Assembly: GCA_947440575.1 (NCBI GenBank)
Contig: CANETF010000025.1
Span: 1 to 34,970 of the forward strand
Reading direction: 5' to 3'
DNA: 34,970 bases
Origin: Verrucomicrobiaceae bacterium
GTDB taxonomy: Bacteria > Verrucomicrobiota > Verrucomicrobiia > Verrucomicrobiales > Verrucomicrobiaceae
In this document: one piece after another, positions 1 through 7,555 of the stretch
Position numbering within the stretch: the stretch's first letter is position 1
Layout: each line of letters starts with the position of its first letter
The notes under the pieces: generated by a model
What the model saw: only the letters and a program-made list of their open reading frames with translations
Told to the model about the DNA's origin: nothing
Database searches by the model: none
Translations under genes and position numbers: made by a program

Positions 1-401
1 AAGATGCCGCCTTTCCAGCAGGCGGTGCCGGTGGGCCAGGAGAGGCCGTCGGCGAAGATGGTGGATTTGTCGAAGGTGCCGTCGCCATCGGTGTCGGTGA
101 GGAGGCGCACCTTGCCGAGGGGCAGGTCGGTGGGGTTTTCTTGTGCAGGCTTGTGGGTGGCTTTGTCGGTGTAGGGGTAGTCGTTCATCTCGCACACGTA
201 GGCGCGGCCATCGGCGTCGTAGGTGATGGCGACGGGGTCGGTGACGAGCGGTTCGGCGGCGATGAGTTGCATTTCGAAGCCATCGAGAACGTGGAAGGTC
301 TTGGCGGCGTTTTGCGGCTCCACGGGCGGGGTGGAGGGGAACTCGAGGGCCAAGGTGGCCACCGGGAAACACAGAAGGAGAGGCGAAAGACGGAGGCGCA
401 T
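1..401 (-). CDS. PVC-type membrane-bound dehydrogenase, N-terminal fragment (3' end outside window)
   Basis: Reading the minus strand from the ATG at 401 gives about 133 residues with no stop before the window edge. The first 19 or so residues are a hydrophobic signal peptide (MRLRLSPLLLCFPVATLA). The mature part contains FHVLDGFEMQLIAAEPLV, then DPVAITYDADGRAYVCEM, an acidic DTDGDGTFDK stretch, and FADGLSWPTG. This combination is typical of the first blade of the membrane-bound dehydrogenase family of Planctomycetes and Verrucomicrobia, a beta-propeller related to PQQ sugar dehydrogenases and often fused to a C-terminal cytochrome c. Only the start is visible, so haem and substrate are unknown. 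It lies 8 bases after the stop of the exported amidohydrolase-like gene and is probably cotranscribed with it. No Shine-Dalgarno is seen. Confidence 0.8.
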   Translation of the reverse strand, partial: MRLRLSPLLLCFPVATLALEFPSTPPVEPQNAAKTFHVLDGFEMQLIAAEPLVTDPVAITYDADGRAYVCEMNDYPYTDKATHKPAQENPTDLPLGKVRLLTDTDGDGTFDKSTIFADGLSWPTGTACWKGGI

Positions 402-409
402 GATGGCGG

Positions 410-1237
410 CTAGAGGAAGACGGAGTGGGTGAGAGTGTGGATTTGGGCGGGGGTGAGGGCGGACTCCTGGAGTTTCAGCTTGGCGGCCAGCCAATAGAAG
501 AAGGGCGCGTTGGAGCCGAAGGCAAGCTGCTCGATGGGCCAGGTTTGAAGGAGGGTTTCGAGGACGCCGCAGCCTTCGAGTTTGGCGATGTCGAACCAGA
601 GGTTTGGGGCGGGTTGGAGCGCTGTATGGATCATGGTGGAGCTGGCGTTGAGGACCATGATACGGGCTTCGGGGATGTCTTTGAGAAGAGCAGGGAGCAG
701 TTTGAGATCGACGGAGGGAGTTTGCAGGGCAGGGTGCTGGGTTCGCTCGTCTTCGAGTTGGGCGACGATTTGGAGGGGGATGCGTGCGGAGGTGGCGGCT
801 TCTAGGAGTTGGCGGAAGGCGGGGTCGGCGAGGGTGTAGCGATGGAAGCCTGGGTAGATACGGAGGGCCTTCATGCCGTGGGTTTGCTGGCAGCGTTTGA
901 GGTCGTCCTGCCAGCGGGGATGGTTGGGGTTGAGGGTGCCGATGGCGAGGAAGAGGTTGGGGTCGGTTTTGGCGCAGTCGGCGGCGAGGCGAGCGTTGAC
1001 GGCGGTGAGGTCCTGCTGGAGGAGGGCGTCGTAGCTACCGGCCCAGGCCTGGGCGACGCCGTGGGCGTGGAGGTGGTCGGCGAGAGCGGTGGGGGTGTCG
1101 TGTGGGAGGCGGTGGTGGGGCCAGCGGTGGAGGTGGATGTTGACGTCGGTGATGCCGGATGCGGAGGCGGCTGGGGAGAGGAGGGGTGCGGCGGTGAAGG
1201 CGGCGGCTTGGGTGAGGAAGGTCCGGCGGGTGGGCAT
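410..1237 (-). CDS. Tat-exported amidohydrolase-2-like protein with degenerate metal site
   Basis: The 275-residue protein starts with a twin-arginine signal (MPTRRTFLTQAAAF, Ala-rich to about residue 27), so it is probably exported folded. The rest resembles the amidohydrolase-2 TIM barrel (PF04909): a first-strand H35-x-H37, a strand-3 KALRIYPGFHRY, and a final GSNAPFF turn at about 241-247. The ligands usually found later in the barrel are not evident: the strand expected to carry His reads LQIVAQ, the next reads VLNASS, and the usual terminal Asp is Asn (GSNAP). It may be non-catalytic or use another metal arrangement. It follows a related intact enzyme by 16 bases. The frame stays open upstream to 1588, but that part is Pro/Ser/Thr-rich antisense of the neighbour and lacks a signal, so the start at 1237 is chosen. 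Confidence 0.78.
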   Translation of the reverse strand: MPTRRTFLTQAAAFTAAPLLSPAASASGITDVNIHLHRWPHHRLPHDTPTALADHLHAHGVAQAWAGSYDALLQQDLTAVNARLAADCAKTDPNLFLAIGTLNPNHPRWQDDLKRCQQTHGMKALRIYPGFHRYTLADPAFRQLLEAATSARIPLQIVAQLEDERTQHPALQTPSVDLKLLPALLKDIPEARIMVLNASSTMIHTALQPAPNLWFDIAKLEGCGVLETLLQTWPIEQLAFGSNAPFFYWLAAKLKLQESALTPAQIHTLTHSVFL

Positions 1238-1253
1238 CGAGATTGGAGGAGGG

Positions 1254-2039
1254 TTAGGTTTTGATGCCTTTGGCGGTGAGGATGGGGGTGAGGAGGCGGT
1301 GGAGGTTGGTGTGGAAGATTTTTTGTTTGATGGATTCGGGGATGTCCGCGCCGTGGACTTTGGCGAGTTGAGTGGCGAAGCTGCGGCCTGGGGCGTCGCT
1401 GCCGTAGAGGACGCGGTCTGGGCCGAGGGCGGCGACGGCGGTTTCGGTGATGCCGGCGGTGGGGTCGCTGCCGGCGAGATCGGCGTAGAGGTTGGGCTGG
1501 TGCTGGATGGCGCGCAGGCCGAGGCGCCAGTTGCCGCCGGTGTGGCCGCAGATGAGGGGGACGGAGGGGAAGCGCTGGGCGAGGGCAACGAGGTCGTCTG
1601 GGGTGGATTCGCCAGGGTAGTTGCCGCCGGTTTTGATCCAGGTGTGCTGGAAGACGAGGGCTTTCAGTTCGGCAGCGCGGACGATGAGGGGATCGAGAGA
1701 GGGGTTGTTGCAGCGGCCGGCGACCCAGAGTTTGACGCCGACCATGGGGCCGTGGGCGACGCAGCGTTCGAGTTCGGCGAGGCTGGTCTCGATGTGCTCG
1801 GCGCTGAGATAGACGAAGCCGAAGAGGCGGTCAGGGAAGGCGGCGAGGGCGCGCAGGACCTCGTTGTTTTGCTGGATGAGCTGCTCGGGGGTGGGGTTTT
1901 GCAGGAAGCGCAGGCCCATGTAAACGCAGAGGCGTTCGATGCCGACGCGGTCGGCGTAAAGGAGGAGATGGGTGGCGCGCTCTTCCGGGGTGAGGCCGGG
2001 TAGGCCGGTGAGGTGACAGTGGAGGTCCCAGATGCGCAT
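1254..2039 (-). CDS. Amidohydrolase-2 family metal-dependent hydrolase
   Basis: The 261-residue cytoplasmic protein has no signal peptide. It shows the full amidohydrolase-2 (PF04909) ligand series: H7-x-H9 in DLHCHLTG, H132 in FQHTW, H166 in CGHTGGN and D215 in LYGSDAP. K103 in GVKLWV sits where strand 3 is expected. Members of this family are Zn-dependent decarboxylases or hydrolases; the substrate cannot be told from sequence. It is the first gene of a probable three-gene minus-strand unit with the degenerate paralogue and the dehydrogenase. The start ATG is well placed, since the first metal-binding strand begins at residue 5. The 110 bases upstream, to the end of the kinase gene, hold no clear promoter. 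Confidence 0.85.
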   Translation of the reverse strand: MRIWDLHCHLTGLPGLTPEERATHLLLYADRVGIERLCVYMGLRFLQNPTPEQLIQQNNEVLRALAAFPDRLFGFVYLSAEHIETSLAELERCVAHGPMVGVKLWVAGRCNNPSLDPLIVRAAELKALVFQHTWIKTGGNYPGESTPDDLVALAQRFPSVPLICGHTGGNWRLGLRAIQHQPNLYADLAGSDPTAGITETAVAALGPDRVLYGSDAPGRSFATQLAKVHGADIPESIKQKIFHTNLHRLLTPILTAKGIKT

Positions 2040-2149
2040 GCGGGTTTGTTACGCTGCGGGCAGGGTTGGGATTGCAAAGAGGTGTCGATCCTTGATCGGT
2101 GACCCCTGGGTGCCGGGGGTGTTACTGCGGGGTGGGTAGGAGGGATTGA

Positions 2150-3145
2150 CTATGCGATGTCGGACTGAAGGAGGTGGGTGATGGGGCGGAGGATTTGGGA
2201 TTCTTCGCAGATGCTATTGAGGCGTTCGACGGCGGTGGGGATGTGCTGGAGGAAGTGGGGTTTGCCGAGGTTGCGGCTGAGGTTGCCGTAGGCTCCTAGG
2301 GCCTGCGTGAGGCGTTGGGCGGAGCAGAGGAGGAAGGTTTCGCGGAGCTTTGAGAAGGGGAGGCCGCGGAGGTCGGCGTAGTATTGGAGGAGTTCCTCAC
2401 GTTGGGAGCGGGTGAGGTTGACGTAGGGGTCGTAGAGGAGGGAGGCGAGGTCGTACTCGGCAAGGCCGAGGCGGAGGCCCTGGTAGTCGACGAGCCAGGC
2501 GCGGTTTTCGTGAATGAGGACGTTTTGGCTTTGGAAGTCCCGATGGACGAGGCAGCGGGGCAGGGCGGTGAGGCGTCGGCGGAGGTCGCTGAAGGCTTGT
2601 TCGATGGGGGCGCTATTTTCGTCAGGGAACTCTTTTTGAAGGTGGCCGCGGACGAAGTGGTCGAGGAAGTAGTCTTGCTCCCAGAGGTAGAGGGAGTCGT
2701 CGAAGGGGGGTTCGAGTTCGATTTGATCGTTCGAGGTGAGTTGGGTTTCGGTGATGGCGTGGATTTTGGCGACTTCCTGGAGGGTGGCTTCATACCAGGG
2801 GCGGAGGACATCCCAGGGTTCGTCCCGGTGGGCGTGGAGGTCGTCCCGGCCGAGGTCTTGGAGCCAGATGCAGAGGCGGCTTTCGTCGTGATGGAAGATG
2901 GTGGGGACATGGACGCCGAGGGCGGTGAGGCGCTGGGTGGCGGGGGCGAATTTGGGGTTGTCGCGGCGGGCGTTGGTGTAAACCATGAGGATCATGGGCT
3001 GCTGGCCGGAGGTGGGCCAGGAGAGGCGGTAGTAGTGTCGGTCGGAGCCGCCTTTGAGGATGGGCTCGAACTCACAGGGGAGGCCGGTCAGCTTGGGGAA
3101 CTTCTGGCAGGTGAGGATGTGGAGAGCTTCGTGTTCGGGGGGCAT
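2150..3145 (-). CDS. APH-fold kinase, AmgK-like (putative N-acetylmuramate/N-acetylglucosamine kinase)
   Basis: The 331-residue protein belongs to the aminoglycoside phosphotransferase fold (PF01636). KGGSDRHYYRL at 31-41 is the nucleotide-binding loop, LQDLG at 95-99 the hinge, H201-R-D203-FQSQN208 the catalytic loop, and VDYQG at 219-223 carries the metal-binding Asp. The paired downstream partner in Pseudomonas-type cell-wall recycling is MurU, and here a MurU-like nucleotidyltransferase lies immediately upstream (36-base gap). The pair therefore suggests 1-phosphorylation of MurNAc or GlcNAc followed by UDP transfer, which bypasses de novo UDP-MurNAc synthesis. That role is inferred from fold and pairing. 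Other sugar-1-kinases, such as heptose kinases, share the fold. The last gene of the pair, it ends 110 bases before the amidohydrolase start. Confidence 0.75.
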   Translation of the reverse strand: MPPEHEALHILTCQKFPKLTGLPCEFEPILKGGSDRHYYRLSWPTSGQQPMILMVYTNARRDNPKFAPATQRLTALGVHVPTIFHHDESRLCIWLQDLGRDDLHAHRDEPWDVLRPWYEATLQEVAKIHAITETQLTSNDQIELEPPFDDSLYLWEQDYFLDHFVRGHLQKEFPDENSAPIEQAFSDLRRRLTALPRCLVHRDFQSQNVLIHENRAWLVDYQGLRLGLAEYDLASLLYDPYVNLTRSQREELLQYYADLRGLPFSKLRETFLLCSAQRLTQALGAYGNLSRNLGKPHFLQHIPTAVERLNSICEESQILRPITHLLQSDIA

Positions 3146-3181
3146 GGGGGCAGTTTTTGTTCGCGGTTCGCAGTTCTCGGA

Positions 3182-4111
3182 TTAGAGGTCGGCGTTTTCG
3201 TGGGGGCCGGAGGCGGTGATGTGGGAGCGGACGATGGTGCGGGTGAGGCGGGCGCCGGCTTTGATGTAGGCGTGGGGCCAAAGGAGGCTGTTTTCGAGGG
3301 TGGCTCCGGCTTCGACGACGGCGTGGGGGCCGATGATGTTATGGCCGATCAGGGTGGCGGTGGGGTGGACTTGCGCGAGGGGGTGGATGGCGGTTTGACC
3401 GAGCGGGGTGCCGATCTGGGCGAGGTGGGCGTCGAGATAGGAGGTGCGGTTGCCGAGGTCCCACCAGTGGCCTTCGTCGAGGACGAGCCCGCCGATGCGG
3501 TGGCCGGTTTCGATGAGTTTGAGGAAGATGGGGATGACGGATTCCTTTTTGCCGGGGGTGAGCCAGTCGAAGAAGGCGGGGCTGACCATGTAGATGCCGG
3601 TGAAGAGGTGGGTGCCGTGGTGGCCGGTGCCGAGGAGGTTGCGGATGTCGAGCAGGAGGCCGGTTTTGGGGTCGATGGCGATGTGGGGGGCGGGGCCGGT
3701 GGAGCGGAGGGCGAGGGTGACGAGATTGCCGCTGTTGTGGTGATGTTTGATGAGGGAGTCGAGGGGAATGTCGGTAAGGATGTCGCCGTTGTAGACCAGG
3801 AAGGGGTCGGGGCCGTCGAGGAGGTCGCGGACGTTGGCGATGCCGCCGGCGGTTTCGAGGCGGTCGGGGGATTCGTTGCGGAAGCGGAGGGGGATGTCCG
3901 AGTGACGGGCGGAGGGGAAGGCTTCGGTGTAGGCGTGAGGGAGGTGATGGGTGTTGATGACGATGTCACGTGCGCCTGAGGCGATGACATGATCGAAGGC
4001 GGCGCAGATGAGGGGCCGATGGTAGAAGGGGATGAGGGGTTTGGGTAGTTGGGAGGTCAACGGACGGAGGCGCTCCCCGAGGCCTGCGCCCAAAACAAAA
4101 GCCTTGTTCAC
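3182..4111 (-). CDS. Sugar-phosphate nucleotidyltransferase, MurU-like
   Basis: The 309-residue protein begins with the NTP-transferase signature (PF00483): GAGLGERLRPLT at 8-19, then PKPLIPF, giving the G-x-G-x-x-x-R and K-P pairs that bind the nucleotide and the sugar phosphate. VYNGDILTD around residue 108 holds the metal-binding Asp, and LDEGHWWDLGN near 210 is the usual late motif. The C-terminal 80 residues form a left-handed beta-helix-like tail (HPLAQVHPTATLIGHNIIG...), longer than in Pseudomonas MurU, which is about 220 residues. The product is probably a UDP-amino sugar. An alternative is another nucleotide sugar such as GDP-heptose. It heads the pair with the AmgK-like kinase and diverges from the TPR gene across 100 bases. 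Confidence 0.78.
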   Translation of the reverse strand: MNKAFVLGAGLGERLRPLTSQLPKPLIPFYHRPLICAAFDHVIASGARDIVINTHHLPHAYTEAFPSARHSDIPLRFRNESPDRLETAGGIANVRDLLDGPDPFLVYNGDILTDIPLDSLIKHHHNSGNLVTLALRSTGPAPHIAIDPKTGLLLDIRNLLGTGHHGTHLFTGIYMVSPAFFDWLTPGKKESVIPIFLKLIETGHRIGGLVLDEGHWWDLGNRTSYLDAHLAQIGTPLGQTAIHPLAQVHPTATLIGHNIIGPHAVVEAGATLENSLLWPHAYIKAGARLTRTIVRSHITASGPHENADL

Positions 4112-4159
4112 GGCGCGGATTTACGGTCTCATTGGGAGGGGCGCAATCGGAAGTTCGCC

Positions 4160-4165
4160 ATTGTA
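4160..4165 (-). promoter_or_regulatory. Possible -10 box for the MurU-like/AmgK-like pair
   Basis: TACAAT on the minus strand lies 48 bases upstream of the ATG at 4111, at a plausible distance, but I see no good -35 hexamer 16-18 bases away. It faces the TATAAT of the divergent gene. Confidence 0.25.
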
Positions 4166-4193
4166 TGACGAACTGTCTGGACTATTGGGGCCT

Positions 4194-4199
4194 TATAAT
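4194..4199 (+). promoter_or_regulatory. Possible -10 box (TATAAT) just ahead of the TPR gene
   Basis: A perfect TATAAT ends 12 bases before the ATG at 4212, which would give a leader of only about 5-7 bases. No convincing -35 element is seen. Its position in the 100-base divergent gap supports a role, but the call is weak. Confidence 0.3.
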
Positions 4200-4211
4200 C
4201 GAATTTTTCTG

Positions 4212-4691
4212 ATGACGGAAACGGAACGTCGAATCTTAGCCGCGCAAGGGTATGTGGAGCTTTCGCTGTATGCGGAGGCGCGGGTGGAGTTGACGAAACT
4301 GCCTGGGGAGGCCGGGGGAAGGGTGGATGTTTTGGAGATTTTGCTTTTGTGTTTGATGGCGGAGAGTCAGTGGGCGGAGGCGCTGGCGTTGACGATGCGA
4401 TTGTGTGAGTTGGAGCCTGAGGAGCCCGGGGGATTTATTCATGCGGCGTTCTGTTTGCATGAGTTGGGCCGAACGAATGAGGCGGTGGATATGCTGAGCC
4501 GGGGGCCGACGGCGTTGAGGTCGAAGCCGGTTTTTTATTACAACATGGGGTGTTACTACGCGCGATTGGGGGATTTGGAGCGAGCGTTGAAGTTGCTGAG
4601 GCAGTCGTTTGAGATGGATGGGAGCTTGCGGGCGGTGGCGCGAAAGGATCCGGATTTGGACGGGTTGCGTCCGGCTTTGCAGCGGCTTTAG
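4212..4691 (+). CDS. Small TPR-like protein
   Basis: The 159-residue soluble protein is mostly alpha-helical, with TPR-like spacing. Helix pairs can be seen at about 8-30 (AAQGYVELSLYAEARVEL), 40-72 (LLLCLMAESQWAEALALTMR), 76-106 (GGFIHAAFCLHELGRTNEAVDML) and 113-140 (FYYNMGCYYARLGDLERALKLL). There is no signal peptide or membrane segment. TPRs bind partner proteins; the partner is unknown. The frame is open back to 4032, but that part overlaps the start of the divergent nucleotidyltransferase, and a -10-like box sits at 4194, so ATG 4212 is the better start. The next gene begins 8 bases after the stop and is probably cotranscribed. Confidence 0.75.
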   Translation: MTETERRILAAQGYVELSLYAEARVELTKLPGEAGGRVDVLEILLLCLMAESQWAEALALTMRLCELEPEEPGGFIHAAFCLHELGRTNEAVDMLSRGPTALRSKPVFYYNMGCYYARLGDLERALKLLRQSFEMDGSLRAVARKDPDLDGLRPALQRL

Positions 4692-4699
4692 TTGAAGGA

Positions 4700-5851
4700 A
4701 TGACTGGAACTGTTTTGTCTGATCGTCTGGGGGCTGTTGAACGCTGGTTCGACGGGAATTTTCGGGAGCTCGGGGAGGTTGGGGCGGCGGTGAGTGTGTG
4801 GAAGGATGGGGTGGAGGTGCTGAGTTTGGCGGGAGGGACGACGACACGGGAGGGGGCTGAACGTTGGACGGTGGAGACGCTGGTGCCGGTATGGTCGGCG
4901 ACGAAGGGGATGGCGGCCTGGGCCTGTGTGAAGGCTTTGAGGGAGAGTGGGGTGGGTCTTGAGAGGGAAGTGGCGGATGTGTGGCCGGATTTCGAGCAGG
5001 GGGGCAAGGAGGAGGTGTGTTTTCTTGATTTGCTCTCGCACACGGCGGGTTTGGCGGTTTTGGACGAGAAGGTGTCGATTTTGGATCATGCGGCGGTGGT
5101 GCGGGCGCTGGAGCGGCAGGTGCCGATGGGACTACCTGGGGAGAGACAGGGGTATCACGCGAGGACGTTTGGCTTTTTACTGGATGAGGTGGTGAGGCGG
5201 GCGACGGGGGCGCGGTCGCTGGGGGAGTATTTTGAAAAGGAGGTGAGGGAGAAGGTCGGCGGCGAGTTTTGGATTGGGTTGCCGAAGTCGGAGAATGGCA
5301 GGGTGGCGACGCTTTATCCCGGGCGAATGACGGAGGCGATCAAGGCGGATGCGTTTATGAAGGCGTTTCAGACGCCGGATTCGGTGACGATGAGGGCTTT
5401 TCAGAGTCCCGTGGGATTGAATGCGGTGGCGGATTTCAATCGGGCTGAGACGTGGCAGGCGGGTTTTGCGTCGATGGGGGGAGTGGGGTCTGCGAGGGGG
5501 TTGGCAAGGCTTTATGCGGGGTTGCTGGGCGAAAATGGAGAAAAGGCGTTCATGGAGAAGACGCTGACGAATCGGGAGGATGAGGTGATTTGCCGCCCGG
5601 TGGCTTTTAGCACTGGAATGATGAAGGATGCGACGGAAGGGGGTGGAGGGCGGAAGGTGAGGGCGCTGTTTGGGCCGTCTTTGCGGGCTTTTGGGCATCC
5701 CGGGGCGGGTGGGAGCTTGGCTTTTGGGGATCCGGAGAATGGGGTGGCGTTTGCGTATGTGATGAACCAGATGGAGTTGGGGGTGTTGCCAGGGGAGAAG
5801 GCGCTGGGGCTTGTGAGGGCGCTTTACGGCTTGGAGGAAACTGAATTTTGA
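4700..5851 (+). CDS. Serine beta-lactamase/esterase family protein (PF00144, EstB-like)
   Basis: The 383-residue protein has the class C beta-lactamase/family VIII esterase fold. The catalytic S66-x-x-K69 is in WSATKG, followed by LSHTAGL at 112-118, the second-motif Tyr in G-Y152-H-A, and a C-terminal GHPGAGGS at 332-339 replacing the KTG triad. That HxG form points to an esterase or transacylase rather than a true antibiotic-hydrolysing enzyme. There is no signal peptide, so it should be cytoplasmic. AAGGA directly abuts the ATG, too close to be an ordinary ribosome site. It follows the TPR gene by 8 bases. Physiological substrate unknown; resistance should not be assumed. Confidence 0.87.
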   Translation: MTGTVLSDRLGAVERWFDGNFRELGEVGAAVSVWKDGVEVLSLAGGTTTREGAERWTVETLVPVWSATKGMAAWACVKALRESGVGLEREVADVWPDFEQGGKEEVCFLDLLSHTAGLAVLDEKVSILDHAAVVRALERQVPMGLPGERQGYHARTFGFLLDEVVRRATGARSLGEYFEKEVREKVGGEFWIGLPKSENGRVATLYPGRMTEAIKADAFMKAFQTPDSVTMRAFQSPVGLNAVADFNRAETWQAGFASMGGVGSARGLARLYAGLLGENGEKAFMEKTLTNREDEVICRPVAFSTGMMKDATEGGGGRKVRALFGPSLRAFGHPGAGGSLAFGDPENGVAFAYVMNQMELGVLPGEKALGLVRALYGLEETEF

Positions 5852-5867
5852 GAGGCTGCACGGACGT

Positions 5868-5895
5868 TTGCACTGTGGAACTTCTGTGCTAGCTT
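5868..5895 (+). promoter_or_regulatory. Candidate promoter for leuC
   Basis: TTGCAC (5868-5873), 16-base spacer, TAGCTT (5890-5895) with TG one base upstream of it (extended -10). It sits in the 99-base gap between two genes and would give a leader of about 50 bases. No leader peptide or T-box is evident. Confidence 0.45.
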
Positions 5896-5950
5896 CTCAA
5901 TCCGCCGTGAACGTGGCGGGCTTTTGTAACACTGGTCACACATCACTCTC

Positions 5951-7378
<1,428 letters not shown>

Positions 7379-7459
7379 GGCTAGGTTCAAGGACCGCATA
7401 GGTGAGTGGTGGCACCATTGCCCATAGGAGTTTGGCCGGTAAGGAAGCTGCCTTTTACC

Positions 7460-7490
7460 TTGACGAAGGCCGATGAGTCGGCAGTAATGG
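7460..7490 (+). promoter_or_regulatory. Weak candidate promoter for bamA
   Basis: TTGACG at 7460-7465 and TAATGG at 7485-7490 are separated by 19 bases, longer than ideal. It lies in the 177-base leuC-bamA gap, which otherwise shows only an imperfect GGTAAGG/CCTTTTACC inverted repeat (about 7439-7460) and a short CA run near 7522-7532. Confidence 0.25.
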
Positions 7491-7555
7491 AGGTTGGCGC
7501 GCTTTTTGCTCGTTTTCCCGTTCACACACACACCACCCGACCTCCCTCTCTACGC

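Noticed and set aside
1238..1588. N-terminal extension of the exported amidohydrolase-like protein
   Set aside because: Pro/Ser/Thr-rich antisense of the upstream gene; the Tat signal begins at 1237.
1089..2003. 304-codon plus-strand open frame
   Set aside because: Low-complexity Gly/Glu/Val translation opposite the two amidohydrolase genes.
2384..3979. 531-codon plus-strand open frame across the kinase and nucleotidyltransferase genes
   Set aside because: Its translation is Gly/Val/Glu-rich with no domain; it is antisense to two clear enzymes and results from the G-rich strand.
4700..5851. Antibiotic-resistance beta-lactamase
   Set aside because: No signal peptide, and HxG in place of KTG; esterase-like activity is more probable.
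7406..7555. 50-codon N-terminal extension of bamA
   Set aside because: It would bury the signal peptide; residues are not BamA-like.
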